A DNA stretch of 64,000 nt from Galaxea fascicularis (GCA_948470475.1 OX419347.1:16395175-16459174); one strand, 5' to 3'. Numbered from the stretch's first letter, positions 11,319 to 25,300 are shown. The notes: generated by a model not told the origin, from the sequence alone. Translations and numbers: made by a program.

Positions 11319-12398
11319 CCCATTGACTACCAGCCATTTTTGAGTTTTCGGAGTGATTTTCCACCTTTAAATGATCCACAGCATTTCGTGACTCTTTATT
11401 TGAAACTACCAGGGTAGGTACGTCATGTATGGGGACATATATTGTACAATATATGTCCCCATACATAACGTACCTACCACTACCAGGGAAAGTGGTGCTG
11501 TCCTAAGGCACTGGAGGCTCAAGGTTTCTGACAACGTCATCCTGACGTTGCTAGTTTCCAAGAATGGCTGAAGTTCGGTTTGCTCGCGATTTTTGCTAAG
11601 TTTACAGCCATTTTTCATCTGTAGTGGCTGCCTGATGAGCATCATTAAGCGTGACGGTAGCTAAGAGTCCACTTTCTCAAAGAACCGAGCAAGGTGATGT
11701 ACTTTGTTGTCGAATTTGGCTTGTTACTTGACGAACTGGGAATTTGGCCGGTGAGACACTTAGTACCTTTGGGACTCGACTATGGATGAATTTCCCTACC
11801 TATCGCCACATATTTTGGAATTTGTGAGCACTGAAGATCACCACAAGCACGAATTTTTGGCAGTAGGTCGGAGTGGCTGTAGACTTAGCTTACCTGTGAA
11901 AGAATTAGGGGAAGAAACGGCCACTGTCAAAAAATCCCGTTATTTCCCAGCATGCAATGCGGTTGAAATATTAAAAATGGCGCGAAGGCCCGAATGCACT
12001 AGAACAAAAGGCTGTATCTACGCTCGCGAGAAGAATATGAACAAAAACAATTATTTCTAAGCTAGAACAAGGAATGAATTTTGTTATCATGGTCAAAGTT
12101 TGTTTTTTTTTACGATGATTTCTTTAAAAAAACATAAAGAAAAAAACGAGCATTTCCGCCGTTTCTCTTTGACGTTAAATAAAGTCATTTTCGTTCTTGT
12201 CCAAACTCAAATGGACATATTTGGTAAAAATCGCTAAATTTTCCTGCGTTTATTGGATATCCAAATTTAAAGGACATTCCATTTCGTGCTCACTACTGAC
12301 AGTTAAAGCAATATTCGTGCGATTGAAAAGGCTGCAATGTTTAAAAGCATGGAAGTCTTGTGCGGCCAGTTTTGGCCGGCAGTGTAGTAGTCAATGGG
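11319..12398. mobile_element. piggyBac-like non-autonomous element (TTAA duplication)
   Basis: The ends CCCATTGACTAC (11,319-11,330) and GTAGTCAATGGG (12,387-12,398) are perfect inverted copies. Each is flanked by TTAA (11,315-11,318 and 12,399-12,402). CCC-type termini and a TTAA target are the signature of the piggyBac superfamily. The related repeat copy at 59.9 kb preserves the empty site with one TTAA at 59,939-59,942. Inside is a 92-codon open frame (11,782-12,060) with no recognised transposase domain or DDD motif, so mobility would need a transposase supplied in trans. A 66-bp hairpin element is nested at 11,413-11,478. Confidence 0.85.
11413..11478. mobile_element. 66-bp hairpin MITE with 8-bp target duplication
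   Basis: An almost perfect palindrome with ends GGTAGGTACG and CGTACCTACC and one arm mismatch. It is flanked by the direct repeat ACTACCAG (11,405-11,412 and 11,479-11,486). An 8-bp duplication is typical of hAT and some other DDE superfamilies. It inserted into the piggyBac-like element, so it is the younger of the two. Confidence 0.85.
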
Positions 12399-12592
12399 TT
12401 AATGATAAGTGGCTTAAAAGTAAAAAGAACAATTTAAAAATTCGTCTCAAATAAGGTCTTGTCTTTTTTTACCCACTTTTCCTTAATGCAAATACCCAAT
12501 AACAACACCGCATATCGCTAATCAGAGCTGGAAACCTTGGATAGAACGAAATTGGACGAATGGCTGGGTACTATAGAATGCCACGAGTCAAA

Positions 12593-13441
12593 ATGAAATA
12601 AGACTTGGCGGACTTGCATGCCGACTTTGCCAAGGAGTTACGTACCCAGAATTTATCTGGTGCGTCAACACGGAAATTTTGGATCAGCGGCACAAGCTGC
12701 CGTAAAATAGCTTATGTTCGGTCTGCTGAAAGAGTAAATAGGTAAATGGGGAAGAGAACTGAAAGACCTTGAACCGAGCTTTGCTGGAAATACAGACCAC
12801 GGGCTCTAGGAGACTATTGTGCATTGGAAACGCCAAGACAGGGTCTTTTTGGTCTTTTTGGTGTTGTCCGAGGGCGCGTGATCAACGAAAAGAATTTTCC
12901 TTTAGCTTCCTTTGGTAGCAAGAACAAACGGTCATTTTCAGTGGTGAAAATCGAGAGCTCTGCTGAATTGATTGGGTACTAAAGTTAAGTTCCGACAACA
13001 CGCTAAGCATTTGCAATTTGACAGTAACAACGCGGCGCATTTCCACTTTCTCTGAAATTCTTCAAGCGGTAGCGGTGCCGCACTGATTACAGTATATGGG
13101 TCCCTGGCGACCCGGCAGCCATTGCAGTAGAGTCTCATTTAGGCAAGGGTTCAAATAAACTGCTGATGTATATATGTGGTTTATTACCCCTTTAAATCGC
13201 TACATCAAAATTGAAATTGTTATTTGTGATCTCCTACACAATTGTTATAGGACGATTCTGTCCTTAATTCTCGTCATAAAATTCGATGCGGATCATTCCA
13301 AGGCTTATGGGGGTTAAAGGTATGGAAACGGATACGTTACCCGTCAGTCCCTTGCAATTATCGATGAAGGGAAGACTGTCTTGGTGAAGTTCAGTTGCAA
13401 TGGCCTCGCGCGGGTTCTACGAGGAAACAAAAACAAGCTTG

Positions 13442-13474
<33 letters not shown>

Positions 13475-13906
13475 AAAAAAGAAAAAAAAAAACTCAGCCG
13501 GTACCGGCACCTTATACCAACTGAGCCCAGCACCCCGCACACCCGAGTGAATATCCTGTCATCCCCATGACAGTCAGTGAGGGAGAGATTTGTCGGCCCC
13601 TAAACCATTCGTGACAATCCCACTCCAAACGCGCAGCAAAGTACCGGTCCTACCTATCAAACTATGGATGAAAAATTTCTATTTAAACCTTATGTAATTT
13701 TTAGTCATTTTGTCATCCATGTGGTGCGCATTGCCATTGCGCGCATGCGTATTGCCATTTTAACTTATCTAAACGGAATAGAGAAGCTGATGCATGCTCA
13801 TGCATAGTTAATAGGCAATTTTGGCGTGTTTTGCGTTGTAAGTAATGCGCTGGGTACAATATTTTGCCAGTAGGACTGGATGACTCGACGCTTATGCAAA
13901 ACATAG
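12593..13906 (+). repeat. Representative 1314-bp satellite unit
   Basis: Parts of one unit, in order. A unique-looking 0.6-kb section contains GGGTCTTTTTGGTC and a 10-bp duplication, AGCTTCCTTT, near 12,904-12,913. Next, from about 13,245 to 13,325, is sequence related to a dispersed repeat also found in the PTBP intron. Then comes GCGCGGGTTCTACGAGG, an A-rich tract (13,442-13,492), a GC-rich stretch with CCGGTACCGG and ATACCAACTGAG, and finally an AT-rich end with GCGCATGCG palindromes. The 90-, 69- and 66-codon frames on the minus strand recur only because the DNA recurs. Confidence 0.9.
13442..13492 (+). repeat. A-rich tract of the satellite unit
   Basis: In unit 1 the tract is A31-G-A7-G-A11. 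It sits directly after CAAGCTTG and before CTCAGCCGG. This has the form of a retroposon poly(A) tail carried in the ancestral unit. Nearly all length change between units occurs here: for example A36-G-A11 at about 30,521, pure A of about 25-26 near 31,832, 33,121 and 35,724, and three-G versions near 37,013. Confidence 0.85.
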
Positions 13907-14755
13907 ATGAAATAAGACTTGGCGGACTTGCATGCCGACTTTGCCAAGGAGTTACGTACCCAGAATTTATCTGGTGCGTCAACACGGAAATTTTGGATCA
14001 GCGGCACAAGCTGCCGTAAAATAGCTTATGTTCGGTCTGCTGAAAGAGTAAATAGGTAAATGGGGAAGAGAACTGAAAGACCTTGAACCGAGCTTTGCTG
14101 GAAATACAGACCACGGGCTCTAGGAGACTATTGTGCATTGGAAACGCCAAGACAGGGTCTTTTTGGTCTTTTTGGTGTTGTCCGAGGGCGCGTGATCAAC
14201 GAAAAGAATTTTCCTTTAGCTTCCTTTGGTAGCAAGAACAAACGGTCATTTTCAGTGGTGAAAATCGAGAGCTCTGCTGAATTGATTGGGTACTAAAGTT
14301 AAGTTCCGACAACACGCTAAGCATTTGCAATTTGACAGTAACAACGCGGCGCATTTCCACTTTCTCTGAAATTCTTCAAGCGGTAGCGGTGCCGCACTGA
14401 TTACAGTATATGGGTCCCTGGCGACCCGGCAGCCATTGCAGTAGAGTCTCATTTAGGCAAGGGTTCAAATAAACTGCTGATGTATATATGTGGTTTATTA
14501 CCCCTTTAAATCGCTACATCAAAATTGAAATTGTTATTTGTGATCTCCTACACAATTGTTATAGGACGATTCTGTCCTTAATTCTCGTCATAAAATTCGA
14601 TGCGGATCATTCCAAGGCTTATGGGGGTTAAAGGTATGGAAACGGATACGTTACCCGTCAGTCCCTTGCAATTATCGATGAAGGGAAGACTGTCTTGGTG
14701 AAGTTCAGTTGCAATGGCCTCGCGCGGGTTCTACGAGGAAACAAAAACAAGCTTG

Positions 14756-14788
<33 letters not shown>

Positions 14789-16069
14789 AAAAAAGAAAAA
14801 AAAAAACTCAGCCGGTACCGGCACCTTATACCAACTGAGCCCAGCACCCCGCACACCCGAGTGAATATCCTGTCATCCCCATGACAGTCAGTGAGGGAGA
14901 GATTTGTCGGCCCCTAAACCATTCGTGACAATCCCACTCCAAACGCGCAGCAAAGTACCGGTCCTACCTATCAAACTATGGATGAAAAATTTCTATTTAA
15001 ACCTTATGTAATTTTTAGTCATTTTGTCATCCATGTGGTGCGCATTGCCATTGCGCGCATGCGTATTGCCATTTTAACTTATCTAAACGGAATAGAGAAG
15101 CTGATGCATGCTCATGCATAGTTAATAGGCAATTTTGGCGTGTTTTGCGTTGTAAGTAATGCGCTGGGTACAATATTTTGCCAGTAGGACTGGATGACTC
15201 GACGCTTATGCAAAACATAGATGAAATAAGACTTGGCGGACTTGCATGCCGACTTTGCCAAGGAGTTACGTACCCAGAATTTATCTGGTGCGTCAACACG
15301 GAAATTTTGGATCAGCGGCACAAGCTGCCGTAAAATAGCTTATGTTCGGTCTGCTGAAAGAGTAAATAGGTAAATGGGGAAGAGAACTGAAAGACCTTGA
15401 ACCGAGCTTTGCTGGAAATACAGACCACGGGCTCTAGGAGACTATTGTGCATTGGAAACGCCAAGACAGGGTCTTTTTGGTCTTTTTGGTGTTGTCCGAG
15501 GGCGCGTGATCAACGAAAAGAATTTTCCTTTAGCTTCCTTTGGTAGCAAGAACAAACGGTCATTTTCAGTGGTGAAAATCGAGAGCTCTGCTGAATTGAT
15601 TGGGTACTAAAGTTAAGTTCCGACAACACGCTAAGCATTTGCAATTTGACAGTAACAACGCGGCGCATTTCCACTTTCTCTGAAATTCTTCAAGCGGTAG
15701 CGGTGCCGCACTGATTACAGTATATGGGTCCCTGGCGACCCGGCAGCCATTGCAGTAGAGTCTCATTTAGGCAAGGGTTCAAATAAACTGCTGATGTATA
15801 TATGTGGTTTATTACCCCTTTAAATCGCTACATCAAAATTGAAATTGTTATTTGTGATCTCCTACACAATTGTTATAGGACGATTCTGTCCTTAATTCTC
15901 GTCATAAAATTCGATGCGGATCATTCCAAGGCTTATGGGGGTTAAAGGTATGGAAACGGATACGTTACCCGTCAGTCCCTTGCAATTATCGATGAAGGGA
16001 AGACTGTCTTGGTGAAGTTCAGTTGCAATGGCCTCGCGCGGGTTCTACGAGGAAACAAAAACAAGCTTG

Positions 16070-16102
<33 letters not shown>

Positions 16103-17383
16103 AAAAAAGAAAAAAAAAAACTCAGCCGGTACCGGCACCTTATACCAACTGAGCCCAGCACCCCGCACACCCGAGTGAATATCCTGTCATCCCCATGACA
16201 GTCAGTGAGGGAGAGATTTGTCGGCCCCTAAACCATTCGTGACAATCCCACTCCAAACGCGCAGCAAAGTACCGGTCCTACCTATCAAACTATGGATGAA
16301 AAATTTCTATTTAAACCTTATGTAATTTTTAGTCATTTTGTCATCCATGTGGTGCGCATTGCCATTGCGCGCATGCGTATTGCCATTTTAACTTATCTAA
16401 ACGGAATAGAGAAGCTGATGCATGCTCATGCATAGTTAATAGGCAATTTTGGCGTGTTTTGCGTTGTAAGTAATGCGCTGGGTACAATATTTTGCCAGTA
16501 GGACTGGATGACTCGACGCTTATGCAAAACATAGATGAAATAAGACTTGGCGGACTTGCATGCCGACTTTGCCAAGGAGTTACGTACCCAGAATTTATCT
16601 GGTGCGTCAACACGGAAATTTTGGATCAGCGGCACAAGCTGCCGTAAAATAGCTTATGTTCGGTCTGCTGAAAGAGTAAATAGGTAAATGGGGAAGAGAA
16701 CTGAAAGACCTTGAACCGAGCTTTGCTGGAAATACAGACCACGGGCTCTAGGAGACTATTGTGCATTGGAAACGCCAAGACAGGGTCTTTTTGGTCTTTT
16801 TGGTGTTGTCCGAGGGCGCGTGATCAACGAAAAGAATTTTCCTTTAGCTTCCTTTGGTAGCAAGAACAAACGGTCATTTTCAGTGGTGAAAATCGAGAGC
16901 TCTGCTGAATTGATTGGGTACTAAAGTTAAGTTCCGACAACACGCTAAGCATTTGCAATTTGACAGTAACAACGCGGCGCATTTCCACTTTCTCTGAAAT
17001 TCTTCAAGCGGTAGCGGTGCCGCACTGATTACAGTATATGGGTCCCTGGCGACCCGGCAGCCATTGCAGTAGAGTCTCATTTAGGCAAGGGTTCAAATAA
17101 ACTGCTGATGTATATATGTGGTTTATTACCCCTTTAAATCGCTACATCAAAATTGAAATTGTTATTTGTGATCTCCTACACAATTGTTATAGGACGATTC
17201 TGTCCTTAATTCTCGTCATAAAATTCGATGCGGATCATTCCAAGGCTTATGGGGGTTAAAGGTATGGAAACGGATACGTTACCCGTCAGTCCCTTGCAAT
17301 TATCGATGAAGGGAAGACTGTCTTGGTGAAGTTCAGTTGCAATGGCCTCGCGCGGGTTCTACGAGGAAACAAAAACAAGCTTG

Positions 17384-17416
<33 letters not shown>

Positions 17417-18697
17417 AAAAAAGAAAAAAAAAAACTCAGCCGGTACCGGCACCTTATACCAACTGAGCCCAGCACCCCGCACACCCGAGTGAATATCCTG
17501 TCATCCCCATGACAGTCAGTGAGGGAGAGATTTGTCGGCCCCTAAACCATTCGTGACAATCCCACTCCAAACGCGCAGCAAAGTACCGGTCCTACCTATC
17601 AAACTATGGATGAAAAATTTCTATTTAAACCTTATGTAATTTTTAGTCATTTTGTCATCCATGTGGTGCGCATTGCCATTGCGCGCATGCGTATTGCCAT
17701 TTTAACTTATCTAAACGGAATAGAGAAGCTGATGCATGCTCATGCATAGTTAATAGGCAATTTTGGCGTGTTTTGCGTTGTAAGTAATGCGCTGGGTACA
17801 ATATTTTGCCAGTAGGACTGGATGACTCGACGCTTATGCAAAACATAGATGAAATAAGACTTGGCGGACTTGCATGCCGACTTTGCCAAGGAGTTACGTA
17901 CCCAGAATTTATCTGGTGCGTCAACACGGAAATTTTGGATCAGCGGCACAAGCTGCCGTAAAATAGCTTATGTTCGGTCTGCTGAAAGAGTAAATAGGTA
18001 AATGGGGAAGAGAACTGAAAGACCTTGAACCGAGCTTTGCTGGAAATACAGACCACGGGCTCTAGGAGACTATTGTGCATTGGAAACGCCAAGACAGGGT
18101 CTTTTTGGTCTTTTTGGTGTTGTCCGAGGGCGCGTGATCAACGAAAAGAATTTTCCTTTAGCTTCCTTTGGTAGCAAGAACAAACGGTCATTTTCAGTGG
18201 TGAAAATCGAGAGCTCTGCTGAATTGATTGGGTACTAAAGTTAAGTTCCGACAACACGCTAAGCATTTGCAATTTGACAGTAACAACGCGGCGCATTTCC
18301 ACTTTCTCTGAAATTCTTCAAGCGGTAGCGGTGCCGCACTGATTACAGTATATGGGTCCCTGGCGACCCGGCAGCCATTGCAGTAGAGTCTCATTTAGGC
18401 AAGGGTTCAAATAAACTGCTGATGTATATATGTGGTTTATTACCCCTTTAAATCGCTACATCAAAATTGAAATTGTTATTTGTGATCTCCTACACAATTG
18501 TTATAGGACGATTCTGTCCTTAATTCTCGTCATAAAATTCGATGCGGATCATTCCAAGGCTTATGGGGGTTAAAGGTATGGAAACGGATACGTTACCCGT
18601 CAGTCCCTTGCAATTATCGATGAAGGGAAGACTGTCTTGGTGAAGTTCAGTTGCAATGGCCTCGCGCGGGTTCTACGAGGAAACAAAAACAAGCTTG

Positions 18698-18730
<33 letters not shown>

Positions 18731-20011
18731 AAAAAAGAAAAAAAAAAACTCAGCCGGTACCGGCACCTTATACCAACTGAGCCCAGCACCCCGCACACCC
18801 GAGTGAATATCCTGTCATCCCCATGACAGTCAGTGAGGGAGAGATTTGTCGGCCCCTAAACCATTCGTGACAATCCCACTCCAAACGCGCAGCAAAGTAC
18901 CGGTCCTACCTATCAAACTATGGATGAAAAATTTCTATTTAAACCTTATGTAATTTTTAGTCATTTTGTCATCCATGTGGTGCGCATTGCCATTGCGCGC
19001 ATGCGTATTGCCATTTTAACTTATCTAAACGGAATAGAGAAGCTGATGCATGCTCATGCATAGTTAATAGGCAATTTTGGCGTGTTTTGCGTTGTAAGTA
19101 ATGCGCTGGGTACAATATTTTGCCAGTAGGACTGGATGACTCGACGCTTATGCAAAACATAGATGAAATAAGACTTGGCGGACTTGCATGCCGACTTTGC
19201 CAAGGAGTTACGTACCCAGAATTTATCTGGTGCGTCAACACGGAAATTTTGGATCAGCGGCACAAGCTGCCGTAAAATAGCTTATGTTCGGTCTGCTGAA
19301 AGAGTAAATAGGTAAATGGGGAAGAGAACTGAAAGACCTTGAACCGAGCTTTGCTGGAAATACAGACCACGGGCTCTAGGAGACTATTGTGCATTGGAAA
19401 CGCCAAGACAGGGTCTTTTTGGTCTTTTTGGTGTTGTCCGAGGGCGCGTGATCAACGAAAAGAATTTTCCTTTAGCTTCCTTTGGTAGCAAGAACAAACG
19501 GTCATTTTCAGTGGTGAAAATCGAGAGCTCTGCTGAATTGATTGGGTACTAAAGTTAAGTTCCGACAACACGCTAAGCATTTGCAATTTGACAGTAACAA
19601 CGCGGCGCATTTCCACTTTCTCTGAAATTCTTCAAGCGGTAGCGGTGCCGCACTGATTACAGTATATGGGTCCCTGGCGACCCGGCAGCCATTGCAGTAG
19701 AGTCTCATTTAGGCAAGGGTTCAAATAAACTGCTGATGTATATATGTGGTTTATTACCCCTTTAAATCGCTACATCAAAATTGAAATTGTTATTTGTGAT
19801 CTCCTACACAATTGTTATAGGACGATTCTGTCCTTAATTCTCGTCATAAAATTCGATGCGGATCATTCCAAGGCTTATGGGGGTTAAAGGTATGGAAACG
19901 GATACGTTACCCGTCAGTCCCTTGCAATTATCGATGAAGGGAAGACTGTCTTGGTGAAGTTCAGTTGCAATGGCCTCGCGCGGGTTCTACGAGGAAACAA
20001 AAACAAGCTTG

Positions 20012-20044
<33 letters not shown>

Positions 20045-21325
20045 AAAAAAGAAAAAAAAAAACTCAGCCGGTACCGGCACCTTATACCAACTGAGCCCAG
20101 CACCCCGCACACCCGAGTGAATATCCTGTCATCCCCATGACAGTCAGTGAGGGAGAGATTTGTCGGCCCCTAAACCATTCGTGACAATCCCACTCCAAAC
20201 GCGCAGCAAAGTACCGGTCCTACCTATCAAACTATGGATGAAAAATTTCTATTTAAACCTTATGTAATTTTTAGTCATTTTGTCATCCATGTGGTGCGCA
20301 TTGCCATTGCGCGCATGCGTATTGCCATTTTAACTTATCTAAACGGAATAGAGAAGCTGATGCATGCTCATGCATAGTTAATAGGCAATTTTGGCGTGTT
20401 TTGCGTTGTAAGTAATGCGCTGGGTACAATATTTTGCCAGTAGGACTGGATGACTCGACGCTTATGCAAAACATAGATGAAATAAGACTTGGCGGACTTG
20501 CATGCCGACTTTGCCAAGGAGTTACGTACCCAGAATTTATCTGGTGCGTCAACACGGAAATTTTGGATCAGCGGCACAAGCTGCCGTAAAATAGCTTATG
20601 TTCGGTCTGCTGAAAGAGTAAATAGGTAAATGGGGAAGAGAACTGAAAGACCTTGAACCGAGCTTTGCTGGAAATACAGACCACGGGCTCTAGGAGACTA
20701 TTGTGCATTGGAAACGCCAAGACAGGGTCTTTTTGGTCTTTTTGGTGTTGTCCGAGGGCGCGTGATCAACGAAAAGAATTTTCCTTTAGCTTCCTTTGGT
20801 AGCAAGAACAAACGGTCATTTTCAGTGGTGAAAATCGAGAGCTCTGCTGAATTGATTGGGTACTAAAGTTAAGTTCCGACAACACGCTAAGCATTTGCAA
20901 TTTGACAGTAACAACGCGGCGCATTTCCACTTTCTCTGAAATTCTTCAAGCGGTAGCGGTGCCGCACTGATTACAGTATATGGGTCCCTGGCGACCCGGC
21001 AGCCATTGCAGTAGAGTCTCATTTAGGCAAGGGTTCAAATAAACTGCTGATGTATATATGTGGTTTATTACCCCTTTAAATCGCTACATCAAAATTGAAA
21101 TTGTTATTTGTGATCTCCTACACAATTGTTATAGGACGATTCTGTCCTTAATTCTCGTCATAAAATTCGATGCGGATCATTCCAAGGCTTATGGGGGTTA
21201 AAGGTATGGAAACGGATACGTTACCCGTCAGTCCCTTGCAATTATCGATGAAGGGAAGACTGTCTTGGTGAAGTTCAGTTGCAATGGCCTCGCGCGGGTT
21301 CTACGAGGAAACAAAAACAAGCTTG

Positions 21326-21358
<33 letters not shown>

Positions 21359-22639
21359 AAAAAAGAAAAAAAAAAACTCAGCCGGTACCGGCACCTTATA
21401 CCAACTGAGCCCAGCACCCCGCACACCCGAGTGAATATCCTGTCATCCCCATGACAGTCAGTGAGGGAGAGATTTGTCGGCCCCTAAACCATTCGTGACA
21501 ATCCCACTCCAAACGCGCAGCAAAGTACCGGTCCTACCTATCAAACTATGGATGAAAAATTTCTATTTAAACCTTATGTAATTTTTAGTCATTTTGTCAT
21601 CCATGTGGTGCGCATTGCCATTGCGCGCATGCGTATTGCCATTTTAACTTATCTAAACGGAATAGAGAAGCTGATGCATGCTCATGCATAGTTAATAGGC
21701 AATTTTGGCGTGTTTTGCGTTGTAAGTAATGCGCTGGGTACAATATTTTGCCAGTAGGACTGGATGACTCGACGCTTATGCAAAACATAGATGAAATAAG
21801 ACTTGGCGGACTTGCATGCCGACTTTGCCAAGGAGTTACGTACCCAGAATTTATCTGGTGCGTCAACACGGAAATTTTGGATCAGCGGCACAAGCTGCCG
21901 TAAAATAGCTTATGTTCGGTCTGCTGAAAGAGTAAATAGGTAAATGGGGAAGAGAACTGAAAGACCTTGAACCGAGCTTTGCTGGAAATACAGACCACGG
22001 GCTCTAGGAGACTATTGTGCATTGGAAACGCCAAGACAGGGTCTTTTTGGTCTTTTTGGTGTTGTCCGAGGGCGCGTGATCAACGAAAAGAATTTTCCTT
22101 TAGCTTCCTTTGGTAGCAAGAACAAACGGTCATTTTCAGTGGTGAAAATCGAGAGCTCTGCTGAATTGATTGGGTACTAAAGTTAAGTTCCGACAACACG
22201 CTAAGCATTTGCAATTTGACAGTAACAACGCGGCGCATTTCCACTTTCTCTGAAATTCTTCAAGCGGTAGCGGTGCCGCACTGATTACAGTATATGGGTC
22301 CCTGGCGACCCGGCAGCCATTGCAGTAGAGTCTCATTTAGGCAAGGGTTCAAATAAACTGCTGATGTATATATGTGGTTTATTACCCCTTTAAATCGCTA
22401 CATCAAAATTGAAATTGTTATTTGTGATCTCCTACACAATTGTTATAGGACGATTCTGTCCTTAATTCTCGTCATAAAATTCGATGCGGATCATTCCAAG
22501 GCTTATGGGGGTTAAAGGTATGGAAACGGATACGTTACCCGTCAGTCCCTTGCAATTATCGATGAAGGGAAGACTGTCTTGGTGAAGTTCAGTTGCAATG
22601 GCCTCGCGCGGGTTCTACGAGGAAACAAAAACAAGCTTG

Positions 22640-22672
<33 letters not shown>

Positions 22673-23953
22673 AAAAAAGAAAAAAAAAAACTCAGCCGGT
22701 ACCGGCACCTTATACCAACTGAGCCCAGCACCCCGCACACCCGAGTGAATATCCTGTCATCCCCATGACAGTCAGTGAGGGAGAGATTTGTCGGCCCCTA
22801 AACCATTCGTGACAATCCCACTCCAAACGCGCAGCAAAGTACCGGTCCTACCTATCAAACTATGGATGAAAAATTTCTATTTAAACCTTATGTAATTTTT
22901 AGTCATTTTGTCATCCATGTGGTGCGCATTGCCATTGCGCGCATGCGTATTGCCATTTTAACTTATCTAAACGGAATAGAGAAGCTGATGCATGCTCATG
23001 CATAGTTAATAGGCAATTTTGGCGTGTTTTGCGTTGTAAGTAATGCGCTGGGTACAATATTTTGCCAGTAGGACTGGATGACTCGACGCTTATGCAAAAC
23101 ATAGATGAAATAAGACTTGGCGGACTTGCATGCCGACTTTGCCAAGGAGTTACGTACCCAGAATTTATCTGGTGCGTCAACACGGAAATTTTGGATCAGC
23201 GGCACAAGCTGCCGTAAAATAGCTTATGTTCGGTCTGCTGAAAGAGTAAATAGGTAAATGGGGAAGAGAACTGAAAGACCTTGAACCGAGCTTTGCTGGA
23301 AATACAGACCACGGGCTCTAGGAGACTATTGTGCATTGGAAACGCCAAGACAGGGTCTTTTTGGTCTTTTTGGTGTTGTCCGAGGGCGCGTGATCAACGA
23401 AAAGAATTTTCCTTTAGCTTCCTTTGGTAGCAAGAACAAACGGTCATTTTCAGTGGTGAAAATCGAGAGCTCTGCTGAATTGATTGGGTACTAAAGTTAA
23501 GTTCCGACAACACGCTAAGCATTTGCAATTTGACAGTAACAACGCGGCGCATTTCCACTTTCTCTGAAATTCTTCAAGCGGTAGCGGTGCCGCACTGATT
23601 ACAGTATATGGGTCCCTGGCGACCCGGCAGCCATTGCAGTAGAGTCTCATTTAGGCAAGGGTTCAAATAAACTGCTGATGTATATATGTGGTTTATTACC
23701 CCTTTAAATCGCTACATCAAAATTGAAATTGTTATTTGTGATCTCCTACACAATTGTTATAGGACGATTCTGTCCTTAATTCTCGTCATAAAATTCGATG
23801 CGGATCATTCCAAGGCTTATGGGGGTTAAAGGTATGGAAACGGATACGTTACCCGTCAGTCCCTTGCAATTATCGATGAAGGGAAGACTGTCTTGGTGAA
23901 GTTCAGTTGCAATGGCCTCGCGCGGGTTCTACGAGGAAACAAAAACAAGCTTG

Positions 23954-23986
<33 letters not shown>

Positions 23987-25267
23987 AAAAAAGAAAAAAA
24001 AAAACTCAGCCGGTACCGGCACCTTATACCAACTGAGCCCAGCACCCCGCACACCCGAGTGAATATCCTGTCATCCCCATGACAGTCAGTGAGGGAGAGA
24101 TTTGTCGGCCCCTAAACCATTCGTGACAATCCCACTCCAAACGCGCAGCAAAGTACCGGTCCTACCTATCAAACTATGGATGAAAAATTTCTATTTAAAC
24201 CTTATGTAATTTTTAGTCATTTTGTCATCCATGTGGTGCGCATTGCCATTGCGCGCATGCGTATTGCCATTTTAACTTATCTAAACGGAATAGAGAAGCT
24301 GATGCATGCTCATGCATAGTTAATAGGCAATTTTGGCGTGTTTTGCGTTGTAAGTAATGCGCTGGGTACAATATTTTGCCAGTAGGACTGGATGACTCGA
24401 CGCTTATGCAAAACATAGATGAAATAAGACTTGGCGGACTTGCATGCCGACTTTGCCAAGGAGTTACGTACCCAGAATTTATCTGGTGCGTCAACACGGA
24501 AATTTTGGATCAGCGGCACAAGCTGCCGTAAAATAGCTTATGTTCGGTCTGCTGAAAGAGTAAATAGGTAAATGGGGAAGAGAACTGAAAGACCTTGAAC
24601 CGAGCTTTGCTGGAAATACAGACCACGGGCTCTAGGAGACTATTGTGCATTGGAAACGCCAAGACAGGGTCTTTTTGGTCTTTTTGGTGTTGTCCGAGGG
24701 CGCGTGATCAACGAAAAGAATTTTCCTTTAGCTTCCTTTGGTAGCAAGAACAAACGGTCATTTTCAGTGGTGAAAATCGAGAGCTCTGCTGAATTGATTG
24801 GGTACTAAAGTTAAGTTCCGACAACACGCTAAGCATTTGCAATTTGACAGTAACAACGCGGCGCATTTCCACTTTCTCTGAAATTCTTCAAGCGGTAGCG
24901 GTGCCGCACTGATTACAGTATATGGGTCCCTGGCGACCCGGCAGCCATTGCAGTAGAGTCTCATTTAGGCAAGGGTTCAAATAAACTGCTGATGTATATA
25001 TGTGGTTTATTACCCCTTTAAATCGCTACATCAAAATTGAAATTGTTATTTGTGATCTCCTACACAATTGTTATAGGACGATTCTGTCCTTAATTCTCGT
25101 CATAAAATTCGATGCGGATCATTCCAAGGCTTATGGGGGTTAAAGGTATGGAAACGGATACGTTACCCGTCAGTCCCTTGCAATTATCGATGAAGGGAAG
25201 ACTGTCTTGGTGAAGTTCAGTTGCAATGGCCTCGCGCGGGTTCTACGAGGAAACAAAAACAAGCTTG

Positions 25268-25300
<33 letters not shown>

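Larger units (their letters stand above)
11171..12580 (+). repeat. Dispersed repeat R, copy 2, split by a transposon
   Basis: The left half, 11,171-11,318, contains CGTAAATGAG, GAACTCCCGGCCTCGT and AGCCGGGCG. The right half, 12,399-12,580, contains GTGGCTTAAAAG, CAAATAAGGTCTTGTC and GGCTGGGTAC. They are colinear with the uninterrupted copy at 59,799-60,116 once the 1080-bp insertion at 11,319-12,398 is removed. The satellite array begins 13 bp after this copy ends. Confidence 0.8.

Noticed and set aside
11782..12060. Possible transposase fragment in the piggyBac-like element
   Set aside because: 92 codons with no recognisable DDE transposase motif and no continuation in other frames.
13713..14452. 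Minus-strand frames of 90, 69 and 66 codons repeated in nearly every array unit
   Set aside because: They overlap each other in different frames, have no recognisable domain, and recur only because the DNA unit recurs. Their sequence identity equals that of the non-coding parts, so there is no sign of selection for protein.
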